Part shown: in pieces, positions 1 through 6,376 of the stretch
Layout: each line of letters begins with the position of its first letter
How positions within the stretch are numbered: position 1 is the stretch's first letter
Assembly: GCA_945921365.1 (NCBI GenBank)
Contig: CAMEKL010000027.1
Location: 1 to 6,376, forward strand
Direction: 5' to 3'
DNA from: an uncultured Bacillota bacterium
GTDB lineage: Bacteria; Bacillota; Clostridia; Christensenellales; UBA1242
Length of the DNA: 6,376 nucleotides
The notes under the pieces: model-generated
Told to the model about the DNA's origin: nothing
The model's input: only the letters and a program-made list of their open reading frames with translations
Database searches by the model: none
Position numbers and translations under genes: made by a program

Positions 1-25
1 AACGCTAGATTTTCTAGCGTTTTTT
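1..25. terminator. Rho-independent terminator hairpin, possibly bidirectional
   Basis: The 9-base arms AACGCTAGA (1-9) and TCTAGCGTT (13-21) are perfect reverse complements around a TTT loop, and Ts continue to position 25. Read on the plus strand this is a classic intrinsic terminator for a gene to the left of the window. Read on the minus strand, the same hairpin lies 19 bases past the stop of the DUF378 gene. Its U-tract on that side would fall outside the window, so the bidirectional role is an inference. Confidence 0.8.
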
Positions 26-39
26 GTAAAGAATCGTTG

Positions 40-306
40 TTAAGCTTGTTTTTTATATTCTTTTGTTTCAACAGTTTTAACATCGTCTCTTTCGTGGCAT
101 AAGTAGAGTCTGCCTGCTGTTATAATTGGAGAAACAATAAGCCAAAGTGCTGCAGCGAATATGATGAAATAAACAATTATTGCACCCACTGCTCTATAGC
201 CTCCAAAAATTAGTGCAAGCAAGTTGAGATCAAACGCTCCAACAAGTGCCCAATTTAATGCTCCAATTAGAACAAGAGCATAGCATATTAAATTTGCTAT
301 TACCAT
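40..306 (-). CDS. DUF378 family small membrane protein (YuzA-like)
   Basis: This 88-residue protein has two hydrophobic segments, at about residues 2-23 and 39-62, and a polar, charged tail of about 20 residues. The stretch GALNWALVGAFDLNLLALIFG-like around residues 15-35, with its Asn-Trp pair and the following Phe-Asp, is the hallmark of DUF378, a family of small two-helix membrane proteins that includes Bacillus YuzA. The molecular function of the family is unknown and I do not assign one. I chose the ATG at 306-304 because AAAGGAGG lies 4 bases upstream. A longer version from a TTG at 357 would add 17 polar residues, lacks a ribosome site and does not fit the family. The gene stands alone on its strand, diverging from the VirB4-like operon, with the hairpin at 1-25 just past its TAA stop. 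Confidence 0.85.
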   Translation of the reverse strand: MVIANLICYALVLIGALNWALVGAFDLNLLALIFGGYRAVGAIIVYFIIFAAALWLIVSPIITAGRLYLCHERDDVKTVETKEYKKQA

Positions 307-310
307 AAAA

Positions 311-318
311 CCTCCTTT
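311..318 (-). promoter_or_regulatory. Ribosome binding site that sets the DUF378 start
   Basis: On the minus strand AAAGGAGG is followed by TTTT and then ATG. This near-perfect anti-16S match decides for the ATG at 306 over the upstream in-frame TTG at 357. The 4-base spacing is slightly short but within the usual range. Confidence 0.75.
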
Positions 319-339
319 GCTGATTATATTTTTCCCAGA

Positions 340-369
340 TTGATAAGATATATTCAATTTTTAATGCAA
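340..369 (-). promoter_or_regulatory. Weak candidate promoter for the DUF378 gene
   Basis: On the minus strand TTGCAT (369-364) and TATCAA (345-340) are 18 bases apart, matching the sigma-A -35 and -10 consensus at three and four of six positions. It would start transcription near 333 and leave a leader of roughly 27 bases containing the ribosome site. A perfect TATAAT exists closer to the gene (328-323) but would start transcription inside the ribosome site and lacks a -35 partner, so I prefer the weaker pair. In DNA this AT-rich such matches arise often by chance. Confidence 0.25.
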
Positions 370-378
370 AATATTTTG
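367..378. repeat. 12-bp perfect palindrome in the divergent promoter region
   Basis: CAAAATATTTTG reads the same on both strands and lies between the two divergent genes. It overlaps the candidate -35 of the leftward promoter and sits just upstream of the expected -35 position of the rightward promoter. That is a suitable place for a dimeric repressor site, but no regulator is identified, and the AT-rich composition makes chance occurrence quite possible. Confidence 0.3.
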
Positions 379-379
379 A

Positions 380-408
380 TTTAATTTCCTTTTTGTATAT
401 ACTATAAT
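380..408 (+). promoter_or_regulatory. Promoter of the VirB4-like / rluA-type / pepF / U32 operon
   Basis: A perfect TATAAT -10 box is at 403-408. At 17-base spacing the -35 position (380-385) reads TTTAAT, a weak match to TTGACA; a better TTGATT at 376-381 is 21 bases away, which is too far. Transcription would begin near 415, giving a leader of about 25 bases that contains the AAGGGG ribosome site (429-434), 5 bases before the ATG at 440. The downstream genes are spaced so tightly that this is likely the main promoter for all of them. Confidence 0.55.
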
Positions 409-439
409 AGAATAAATTTAGATAAGTTAAGGGGAAAAT

Positions 440-3115
440 ATGAGAATTATTCCACGTAGAATTAAGGTTAAAACAGAGTTTTTTAAGGGGATAACGCTTG
501 GTGATGTTTTGTTTGCTTTCGCTGAAGCGGCAATTGCCGTTGCTATTTTTCTTGCGAACTTTCCATATCACATCTGGGTTGGAATTATTTGGCTTGGCTT
601 TGCTGTTGCAATGTTCTTTCCAATAGCTGATGGCGTTAGAATGTATTTCACTCTTTTTTATTTGTTTAGATTTTTGGCACAGAAGAAGAGATACAAAGTT
701 GATGCTAAAAACGAAAATGCTAAGATTAGTGCCATAATTCCTTTTGAAAAGGTTGTTATGGACAGATTTATTGATTTTAAAGACTACTATGCGCAAGTTA
801 TTGAAATAACTCCGCTTGAATTCGGCCTTTTAAACGAATTTAAACAAAATATGCTTATTGAAACATTTGCAAATGCAATTAGAAGGTTAACAGATTATCA
901 ACAAGCATCAATTATTAAGCTTTCTAAAGCGATGATACTTGACAACTATATTTATTTGGAAGATAAAAAATATGATGCACTCACAGAACTTGAATATGAA
1001 GGGGAAATAACCCACAAGGAAGTTGAAGCTAGAGGTGGCATTTTTGAAGGAAGAATGTCTAGAGTTGAAGCGCTTAATAGGCAGGAAAAAGTTTATAAAG
1101 ATTATTTTTATTTTGTTGTTTTTGATAAAGACAAAGAAGTTCTTGAAACAACAACTGATGGAATTATGACAACTCTTTCAAACTCTGCAACACCGCTAAC
1201 AACAAGGAAACTTCGTGGTAAAGATTTGTATGTTTTTTTAAGAGCAAACTATGGGAAAGAGTTTGATGAAAGAGAACTTGAATCTATTCCAATGAACGAA
1301 TATATTGATTGGGCAACACCAAAAGATATTAAATTTAAAACAGCTGGAATTGAAATTGATAAAGTTCCATTTAGGCAATTCGTTATAACGGACTATCCTC
1401 TTCAAGTTGCAAATGCATGGGGGTTCCCATTCTTCTCCCAAGATAGAACAAGAGTTTGCGTTAAAATTAAGCCAATTCCAAAATATAAGGCAGAGCGTAA
1501 TATCGATAAGGCAATTATGGAAATGGAATCTAAATCTGCTTTTGGTGGAAGAAGTTCAAGAAGAATTGAAAATCAAACACATATGGACACACTTCGTGAA
1601 CTTTTGGTTAGTTTAAAAAACAATAACCAACAGCTTTATGATATAAACACATTCATAACTTGTGAAGAAGCAGCAAAAAAAGAAGTTAGGGCAATTTTAA
1701 AACAAGAAGGCTTTAAATATTCAGAACTGTTTGGAAGACAAGTTGATGGCTTTATCAGTTCAAATCTTTCTATGAGAGATAACATAAAAGAATCTACACG
1801 TGGAATTCCAACAAGCACACTTGCCGCTATTTTCCCATTTATTTCTGGTGCTCTGCAAGATAGAGATGGCTTCTATGTTGGCTACAACGAATATCCTGTT
1901 TTTGTTGATTTTTTTGCAAGAAACAGAGAGAGGGTTAACAGTAATGTAATGGTTATTGGTAAATCGGGTTCTGGTAAATCATTTGCAACAAAAACACTTC
2001 TTGCAAACTTTGCAGCAGACAATACAAAAATCTTTATTTTAGACCCAGAAGATGAATACACTATCTTAGCAGGCAATCTAGGTGGAAAGGTTATTGATGT
2101 TGGTTCTTCTGCAATGGGAATTATCAATCCTTTCCATATTATGACAACTCTTAAAGATGATATCAAAGAAAATCCGCTTGACGAAGAAGATGAAGAAGAA
2201 AAAGATGACGGAAAACTTAAATTAAAATCGGAAACAGACACTTTTTCTGTTCATTTGCAGTTCTTAGAGCAGTTTTTTAAAGTTATTTTGGAAGGAATAA
2301 ATTCAGATGCTTTTGAGGAACTAAACTCAATGATTGTTGACGTCTACAAGAAAAAGGGCATAGACAACACAACCCAACTTGATAAACTTAAACCTGAAGA
2401 TTACCCAATTTTTGATGACTTATACTCACTTATTTTAGATAGACTTAATAAGGAAAAAGATGAATATCATAAAAGAAACATCTTAACAATTGAAACTTAT
2501 ATTAAAAAATTTGCCAGTGGTGGAAGAAATAGTAATCTTTGGAATGGTCCAACATCAATTTCAACAAAAGAAAATTTTGTCACATTCAACTTTAGGTCAC
2601 TTCTTGCAAACAGAAACGAAATTATTGCAAACGCTCAAATGCTTCTCGTTTTTAAATATCTAGACAATGAGATTATTAAAAATAGAGATTTTAACATGAA
2701 GTATAAATCAAACAGAAAGATAATTGTTGTTGTTGATGAAGCCCACGTTTTCATTAACCCAAATTATCCAATTGCGCTTGACTTTATGGCACAAATGGCA
2801 AAACGTATTCGTAAATATAGCGGAATGCAGGTTGTTATCACACAAAATATTAAAGACTTTGTTGGAACGCCAGAAATTCAAAGGCAATCGACGGCTGTTA
2901 TTAACGCCAGCCAATATTCACTCATTTTTTCGCTTGCTCCAAATGATATGAATGACCTTGTTGAACTTTATAGAAAATCTGGTGAAATTAACGCTGAAGA
3001 GCAAAACACAATCATAACAGCGGGTGTTGGTCAATGTTTCTTTATTTCAGGACCAATGAGCAGAACAATGCTTCAAATTGAAGCACAAGACTATATTAGA
3101 AAGATATTTGAATAA
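440..3115 (+). CDS. VirB4-like conjugation / type IV secretion ATPase with N-terminal PrgI-like membrane domain
   Basis: This 891-residue protein resembles the VirB4/TraE/TcpF ATPases that power DNA or protein transfer at the inner face of the membrane. Residues 1-85 carry a basic start, two hydrophobic helices (about 23-40 and 44-62) and a basic exit, a layout like the separate PrgI/TcpE (VirB3-type) proteins of Gram-positive conjugation systems. Residues about 95-480 match the VirB4 N-terminal region, ending in a Pro-Thr-Ser / FPF segment near 456-470. The ATPase domain has Walker A GKSGSGKS at 507-514 (Lys513), an LDPEDEY stretch after it, Walker B VVVDEAH (Asp766, Glu767) and a downstream ITQN motif. 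An acidic run, DEEDEEEKDD at 581-590, lies in the linker after Walker A. Length is somewhat above a plain VirB4 (about 800), as expected for the extra domain. The ATG follows AAGGGG by 5 bases. The frame is open and all motifs are intact, so it does not look like a decaying relic. No other transfer gene is in view; the next gene starts 12 bases downstream. The family call is firm; its actual role here is unknown. Confidence 0.9.
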   Translation: MRIIPRRIKVKTEFFKGITLGDVLFAFAEAAIAVAIFLANFPYHIWVGIIWLGFAVAMFFPIADGVRMYFTLFYLFRFLAQKKRYKVDAKNENAKISAIIPFEKVVMDRFIDFKDYYAQVIEITPLEFGLLNEFKQNMLIETFANAIRRLTDYQQASIIKLSKAMILDNYIYLEDKKYDALTELEYEGEITHKEVEARGGIFEGRMSRVEALNRQEKVYKDYFYFVVFDKDKEVLETTTDGIMTTLSNSATPLTTRKLRGKDLYVFLRANYGKEFDERELESIPMNEYIDWATPKDIKFKTAGIEIDKVPFRQFVITDYPLQVANAWGFPFFSQDRTRVCVKIKPIPKYKAERNIDKAIMEMESKSAFGGRSSRRIENQTHMDTLRELLVSLKNNNQQLYDINTFITCEEAAKKEVRAILKQEGFKYSELFGRQVDGFISSNLSMRDNIKESTRGIPTSTLAAIFPFISGALQDRDGFYVGYNEYPVFVDFFARNRERVNSNVMVIGKSGSGKSFATKTLLANFAADNTKIFILDPEDEYTILAGNLGGKVIDVGSSAMGIINPFHIMTTLKDDIKENPLDEEDEEEKDDGKLKLKSETDTFSVHLQFLEQFFKVILEGINSDAFEELNSMIVDVYKKKGIDNTTQLDKLKPEDYPIFDDLYSLILDRLNKEKDEYHKRNILTIETYIKKFASGGRNSNLWNGPTSISTKENFVTFNFRSLLANRNEIIANAQMLLVFKYLDNEIIKNRDFNMKYKSNRKIIVVVDEAHVFINPNYPIALDFMAQMAKRIRKYSGMQVVITQNIKDFVGTPEIQRQSTAVINASQYSLIFSLAPNDMNDLVELYRKSGEINAEEQNTIITAGVGQCFFISGPMSRTMLQIEAQDYIRKIFE

Positions 3116-3127
3116 CTTAGGAGAAAT

Positions 3128-3841
3128 ATGGAAGAATTAAATGTAGTTTATGAAGATAATCATGTTATTGTAGTTTTAAAACCATATAATATGCCAACTC
3201 AAGCAGATGAAAGTGGAGATTTAGATTTGTTAAATCAAGTTAAATCTTACATTAAAGAAAAATATAACAAACCAGGTAATGTCTATGTTGGCTTAGTTCA
3301 TAGACTTGACAGACCAACTGGTGGGCTTATTGTTTTTGCAAAAACATCAAAAGCAGCTTCAAGACTTGCAGAACAAATGAAAGACGATAGATTTTCTAAA
3401 AGGTATTTAACAGTAACATGTGGAACACCAAGAGAAAAAACAAAAAAAGTTGTTTCGTTTCTTAAAAAAGATGAAAAAAACAACATCGTTAAAATTGTTC
3501 CAATGGGCGAAGAAGGAGCCAAGAAAGCAGAGCTCATATATAATGTTATTGACAGCGAGAATAATTTAGCACTTGTTGAAATAGAGTTATTAACAGGAAG
3601 AACACATCAAATTAGAGTTCAGATGTCAAGTTTGAAAACACCTGTTTATGGCGATATTAAATATGGGGGAAAGGCTATGCAAGAATTTTGCTTTAGTGGT
3701 GGCATAACAAACAATTTGGCACTTTTTGCATATAAACTTTCTTTTGAACACCCAACAACAAAGAAAATTATGACATTTAAATGCTATCCAAACAGCGAAC
3801 GCGCACCTTGGAATAATTTTAAAATTGAAAATTTGGTTTAA
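3128..3841 (+). CDS. RluA-family RNA pseudouridine synthase
   Basis: This 237-residue enzyme belongs to the RluA family, which converts specific uridines in rRNA or tRNA to pseudouridine. The catalytic motif HRLDRPTGG begins at residue 58, with Asp61 as the expected nucleophile. A second family motif, GRTHQIRV, starts at residue 157 and is followed by the PVYGDIKYGG-type segment. The family's usual form is HRLDxxTSG; the Arg-Pro-x-Gly-Gly version occurs in a known subgroup of short RluA proteins. There is no N-terminal S4 RNA-binding domain, because the catalytic fold begins almost at the first residue (NVVYEDNHVIVVLKP). The target uridine cannot be read from the sequence, so I give no rluA/C/D symbol. 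AGGAG at 3119-3123 lies 4 bases before the ATG, and only 12 bases separate it from the VirB4-like stop, so the two are probably transcribed together. Confidence 0.9.
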   Translation: MEELNVVYEDNHVIVVLKPYNMPTQADESGDLDLLNQVKSYIKEKYNKPGNVYVGLVHRLDRPTGGLIVFAKTSKAASRLAEQMKDDRFSKRYLTVTCGTPREKTKKVVSFLKKDEKNNIVKIVPMGEEGAKKAELIYNVIDSENNLALVEIELLTGRTHQIRVQMSSLKTPVYGDIKYGGKAMQEFCFSGGITNNLALFAYKLSFEHPTTKKIMTFKCYPNSERAPWNNFKIENLV

Positions 3842-3843
3842 AA

Positions 3844-5604
3844 ATGAAAAGAAGTGAAATTGAAGAAAAATATAAATGGGATTTAACTGAATATTTTAAA
3901 GATGATGATGCTTTTTTAAAAGAATATGAATCTTTAAAATCTCTTGTAAATTCATTTGATAAATATAAGGGAAAGTTGAGTGACAAAGACACTTTACTTT
4001 CTTGCTTAAATGAAGAACAAAGGCTTTCAATAAGACTTGGAATTTTATATGTTTATGCATCTCTTAAAACGAGGGAAGATGCAACAAACTCTTTTTATAA
4101 AGAAAGGCTCACTCTTGTTGAATCTCTTGCAACAAAATTTAGCACAAATTTAACTTTTATTGAAATTGAAGTTAAAAAATATAAAACAAGTGAACTTTTA
4201 GAGCTCTCTAAATCAACAGAATTTAAAAATTTTTTTAAGAATATTGCAAAAAACAAAAAACTTATTCTAAGTGAAAAAGAGGAGGTTTTGCTATCAAAAA
4301 CATCAGAAATTATTGGTGCTTCTGAGAATTTTGATATGTTTGATGATGGGGATTTAAAATTTGACTCTCCAAAAGACTCTAACGGAAAAAAGCATAAGCT
4401 CACACACTCAAATTATGTTGAACTTATGCAATCTGATGACAGAACACTTAGAAAAAATACTATAAAAAAACTTAATGGTACTTATGGAAAATTTAATAAC
4501 TTTCTTGCTTCAAATTATATAACAAACATAAAACAAGACAGTTTTTATGCGAGTGTTAGAGGTTTTAAATCTTCTTTAGACTATTCAATATACATGGAAG
4601 AAGCAAGTAGAAAAGTGTATGATAATTTGATTGCAAGCTTAAAGAAAAATCTTGTTGTTTTTCATAAATATTTTGAGATAAAAAGAAAGTCTCTTGGCCT
4701 AGACAAATTTGCAATCTATGACCAATTTGCTAAGCCAAATAGCTTAAAGAAGAAATATACCTACCAAGAAGCAATTCAAATGATTAAAAATGCAACATTG
4801 CCACTTGGAAGTGAATATCAAAAGCTTATTGATAGAGCGGTTAACGAAAGGTGGATTGACCTTTTTCCGAATGACAATAAAGACAGTGGGGCATTTTCTT
4901 GGGGTGCATATGGAAAGCACCCTGTTGTTTTAACAAATTTTATTGGTGACACTAACTCTGTTTTCACTCTTGCTCATGAGCTTGGTCACGCAATGCACAC
5001 ATATTTTTCAAACAAAAATCAAAATTATGACGAAGCGGGCTACACAATTTTTGTTGCAGAAGTTGCAAGCATTGTTAATGAAATGCTTCTTGTTAAATAT
5101 TTAAGTGAAAATTCAACGGATAAAAATGAAATTATTTATTACTATGACCACTTTTTAAGCGAACTTAAAGGCTCAGCATTTAGACAAATTATGTTTGCTG
5201 AATTTGAAGAATTTGCGCATGAACTATATGAAAATGAAAAACCAATTTCAGCAAAAATTTTGAATGACTTTTACTATAATTTAAATAAACAATATTTTGG
5301 CAAGGATGTTGTTTTAGTTCCAGAAATAAAATATGAATGGAGTAGAATTCCTCATTTTTACAACTCATTTTATGTTTACAAATATGCAATTGGAATTATA
5401 TCAGCAATCTATATAGTCTATGAAGTTTTGCCACAGAATAAAGAAAAATATCTAAATTTTTTAAAGTCGGGTTCAACAAAAGACCCAATATCTCTTCTTA
5501 AAGATGCTGGGGTTGACCTAAAAAATCAAAAAGTAATTGATAATGCATTTAATTTTGCATTAAATATAATTGAAAAATGGGAAAAAATTATCAACAAAGG
5601 ATAA
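3844..5604 (+). CDS. pepF: Oligoendopeptidase F, M3 family zinc metallopeptidase
   Basis: This 586-residue protein is close to the usual length of about 600 for PepF, a cytoplasmic enzyme that cuts short peptides and helps recycle amino acids. The start MKRSEIEEKYKWDLTEYF matches the typical PepF N terminus. The zinc site HELGH is at 378-382 (His378, catalytic Glu379, His382), with the third ligand most likely Glu406 in FVAEVAS. The conserved lead-in GAFSWGAYGKHP and the C-terminal RIPHFYNSFYVYKY (501-514), whose His and Tyr residues shape the active site in M3 enzymes, are present. There is no signal peptide. The ATG follows the pseudouridine synthase stop by just 2 bases and no Shine-Dalgarno is visible before it, so translation is probably coupled to the upstream gene. 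It is a complete gene with all catalytic residues. The neighbouring U32 gene starts 4 bases after its stop. Confidence 0.95.
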   Translation: MKRSEIEEKYKWDLTEYFKDDDAFLKEYESLKSLVNSFDKYKGKLSDKDTLLSCLNEEQRLSIRLGILYVYASLKTREDATNSFYKERLTLVESLATKFSTNLTFIEIEVKKYKTSELLELSKSTEFKNFFKNIAKNKKLILSEKEEVLLSKTSEIIGASENFDMFDDGDLKFDSPKDSNGKKHKLTHSNYVELMQSDDRTLRKNTIKKLNGTYGKFNNFLASNYITNIKQDSFYASVRGFKSSLDYSIYMEEASRKVYDNLIASLKKNLVVFHKYFEIKRKSLGLDKFAIYDQFAKPNSLKKKYTYQEAIQMIKNATLPLGSEYQKLIDRAVNERWIDLFPNDNKDSGAFSWGAYGKHPVVLTNFIGDTNSVFTLAHELGHAMHTYFSNKNQNYDEAGYTIFVAEVASIVNEMLLVKYLSENSTDKNEIIYYYDHFLSELKGSAFRQIMFAEFEEFAHELYENEKPISAKILNDFYYNLNKQYFGKDVVLVPEIKYEWSRIPHFYNSFYVYKYAIGIISAIYIVYEVLPQNKEKYLNFLKSGSTKDPISLLKDAGVDLKNQKVIDNAFNFALNIIEKWEKIINKG

Positions 5605-5608
5605 AACT

Positions 5609-6376
5609 ATGGAACTTTTAGCGCCAGCAGGCAATATTGAAAAATTTAAAGTGGCACTCAATTTTGGAGCAGATGCAATTTATCTTGCAGGAAAAATGTA
5701 TGGGCTTAGAGCTTTTGCTGGAAATTTTAGTAATGAAGAACTTATTGAGGCAACAAAACTGGCTCACAAAAAGGGTGTTAAGGTTTATGTAACGGTCAAT
5801 ATCGTTGCTCACAACAGAGATTTTGATAAACTTGCAGAATATTTGCATTTTCTTTATGATATAGGCGTTGATGCAATCATTGTTAGCGATGTTGGAATTA
5901 TAAGTTTAGCAAGAAAGGAAGTTCCAAACCTAGATGTTCATGTTAGCACACAAGCAAATATAACAAACAAATTCGCAGCAAAATTCTTTTGTGATTTAGG
6001 TGTAAAAAGGCTTGTTCTAGCAAGAGAACTCTCTCTTGACGAAATTAGAGAAATTAGAGCGTTTATTCCAAGCGAAGTTGAACTTGAAACTTTTGTTCAT
6101 GGTGCAATGTGTATTAGTTATTCTGGAAGGTGCTTGCTTTCAAATTATTTAAGGCATAGAGATAGCAATTGTGGAGCTTGTGTTCAAGCTTGCAGATGGG
6201 CATATACAATTAAAGAAATAAATATGGATAATGAACTAACAATTCAAGAAGATAATAGGGGAACATATATTTTAAACTCAAAAGATTTGTGCCTTATTTC
6301 CCATTTAAAAGAACTTATAGATGCGGGGATTACAAGCTTTAAAATTGAAGGTAGAATGAAATCTGTTTACTATGTT
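5609..6376 (+). CDS. U32 family protein (TrhP/YrrO/RlhA type), 5' part only
   Basis: 256 codons are visible and the gene runs off the right edge; full members are about 400 residues or more. The N terminus MELLAPAGNIEKFKVAL is typical of the family. The U32 signature is met in full at about residues 160-178 (ETF..GAMC....GRCLLS), and four cysteines at 168, 175, 191 and 195 (spacing C-x6-C-x15-C-x3-C, ending CRW) match the proposed iron-sulfur site. The late motif SFKIEGRMKS lies near the cut end. Although named peptidases, bacterial members such as E. coli TrhP (YegQ) and RlhA, and B. subtilis YrrN/YrrO, act in hydroxylation of tRNA U34 or 23S rRNA using prephenate-linked chemistry. A tRNA or rRNA hydroxylation role is therefore more likely than proteolysis, but the exact subfamily needs the missing C terminus. 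AAAGG at 5596-5600 overlaps the end of pepF and serves the ATG at 5609. Confidence 0.88.
   Translation, partial: MELLAPAGNIEKFKVALNFGADAIYLAGKMYGLRAFAGNFSNEELIEATKLAHKKGVKVYVTVNIVAHNRDFDKLAEYLHFLYDIGVDAIIVSDVGIISLARKEVPNLDVHVSTQANITNKFAAKFFCDLGVKRLVLARELSLDEIREIRAFIPSEVELETFVHGAMCISYSGRCLLSNYLRHRDSNCGACVQACRWAYTIKEINMDNELTIQEDNRGTYILNSKDLCLISHLKELIDAGITSFKIEGRMKSVYYV

Noticed and set aside
323..328. Perfect TATAAT on the minus strand as the DUF378 -10 box
   Set aside because: Transcription would begin within the ribosome site and no acceptable -35 lies at the proper distance; it is probably chance AT-rich sequence.
307..357. N-terminal extension of the DUF378 protein from a TTG at 357
   Set aside because: It has no ribosome site, adds polar residues not expected in this family, and a strong AAAGGAGG precedes the internal ATG at 306.
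230..796. 188-residue minus-strand open frame across the intergenic region and the VirB4-like N terminus
   Set aside because: It is Asn/Lys/Ser-rich low-complexity translation antisense to a clear gene and overlaps the DUF378 gene; no domain is recognisable.
1882..2241. Minus-strand frame with a long serine run
   Set aside because: The serine run is the reverse complement of the GAA/GAT codons in the acidic linker of the VirB4-like gene, so it is a shadow.
3296..3325. Atypical catalytic motif HRLDRPTGG in the pseudouridine synthase as a sign of inactivation
   Set aside because: The catalytic Asp61 is present and the Arg-Pro-x-Gly-Gly form is common in a subgroup of short RluA proteins, so it is not unusual.
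440..6376. Possible alternative genetic code (TGA as tryptophan) given the AT-rich, Mollicutes-like look
   Set aside because: The tryptophans I checked are encoded by TGG, no TGA interrupts the coding frames, and all complete genes end in TAA. This gives no evidence for recoding, although TGA as a stop is also not seen.

Overview
The window is AT-rich bacterial chromosomal DNA with tightly packed genes, Shine-Dalgarno sites such as AAAGGAGG and AAGGGG, TAA as the stop of every complete gene, and TGG for tryptophan with no in-frame TGA. The gene types (DUF378 membrane protein, PrgI/VirB4-type ATPase, PepF, U32 protein) suggest a low-GC Bacillota, perhaps an uncultured Clostridia or Erysipelotrichia/Mollicutes-like gut lineage. 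This placement is inferred from composition and protein families, and no species marker is present.

Layout: (1) Positions 1-25 hold a perfect hairpin followed by T residues. It is a terminator at the end of an unseen gene to the left and probably also serves the leftward gene that follows. (2) Positions 40-306, minus strand, encode a small two-helix DUF378 membrane protein. (3) Positions 307-439 are a divergent intergenic region with a TATAAT -10 box for the rightward genes, a weak candidate promoter for the leftward gene and a 12-bp palindrome between them. (4) Positions 440-6376, plus strand, form a compact gene run with gaps of 12, 2 and 4 bases: a VirB4-like secretion/conjugation ATPase with a PrgI-like membrane domain at its N terminus, an RluA-type pseudouridine synthase, oligoendopeptidase F (pepF), and the first 256 codons of a U32-family protein of the TrhP/YrrO/RlhA type, cut by the window edge.

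The last three genes look like housekeeping functions: RNA pseudouridylation, cytoplasmic peptide breakdown, and probably RNA hydroxylation. The VirB4-like gene is the outlier. It looks intact and shares the operon, but no other conjugation or type IV secretion gene (relaxase, coupling protein, VirB6, VirB8, peptidoglycan hydrolase) is in the window. The main points of interest are the PrgI-VirB4 fusion and its place in a housekeeping operon. I see no tRNA, rRNA, CRISPR array, insertion sequence or riboswitch.
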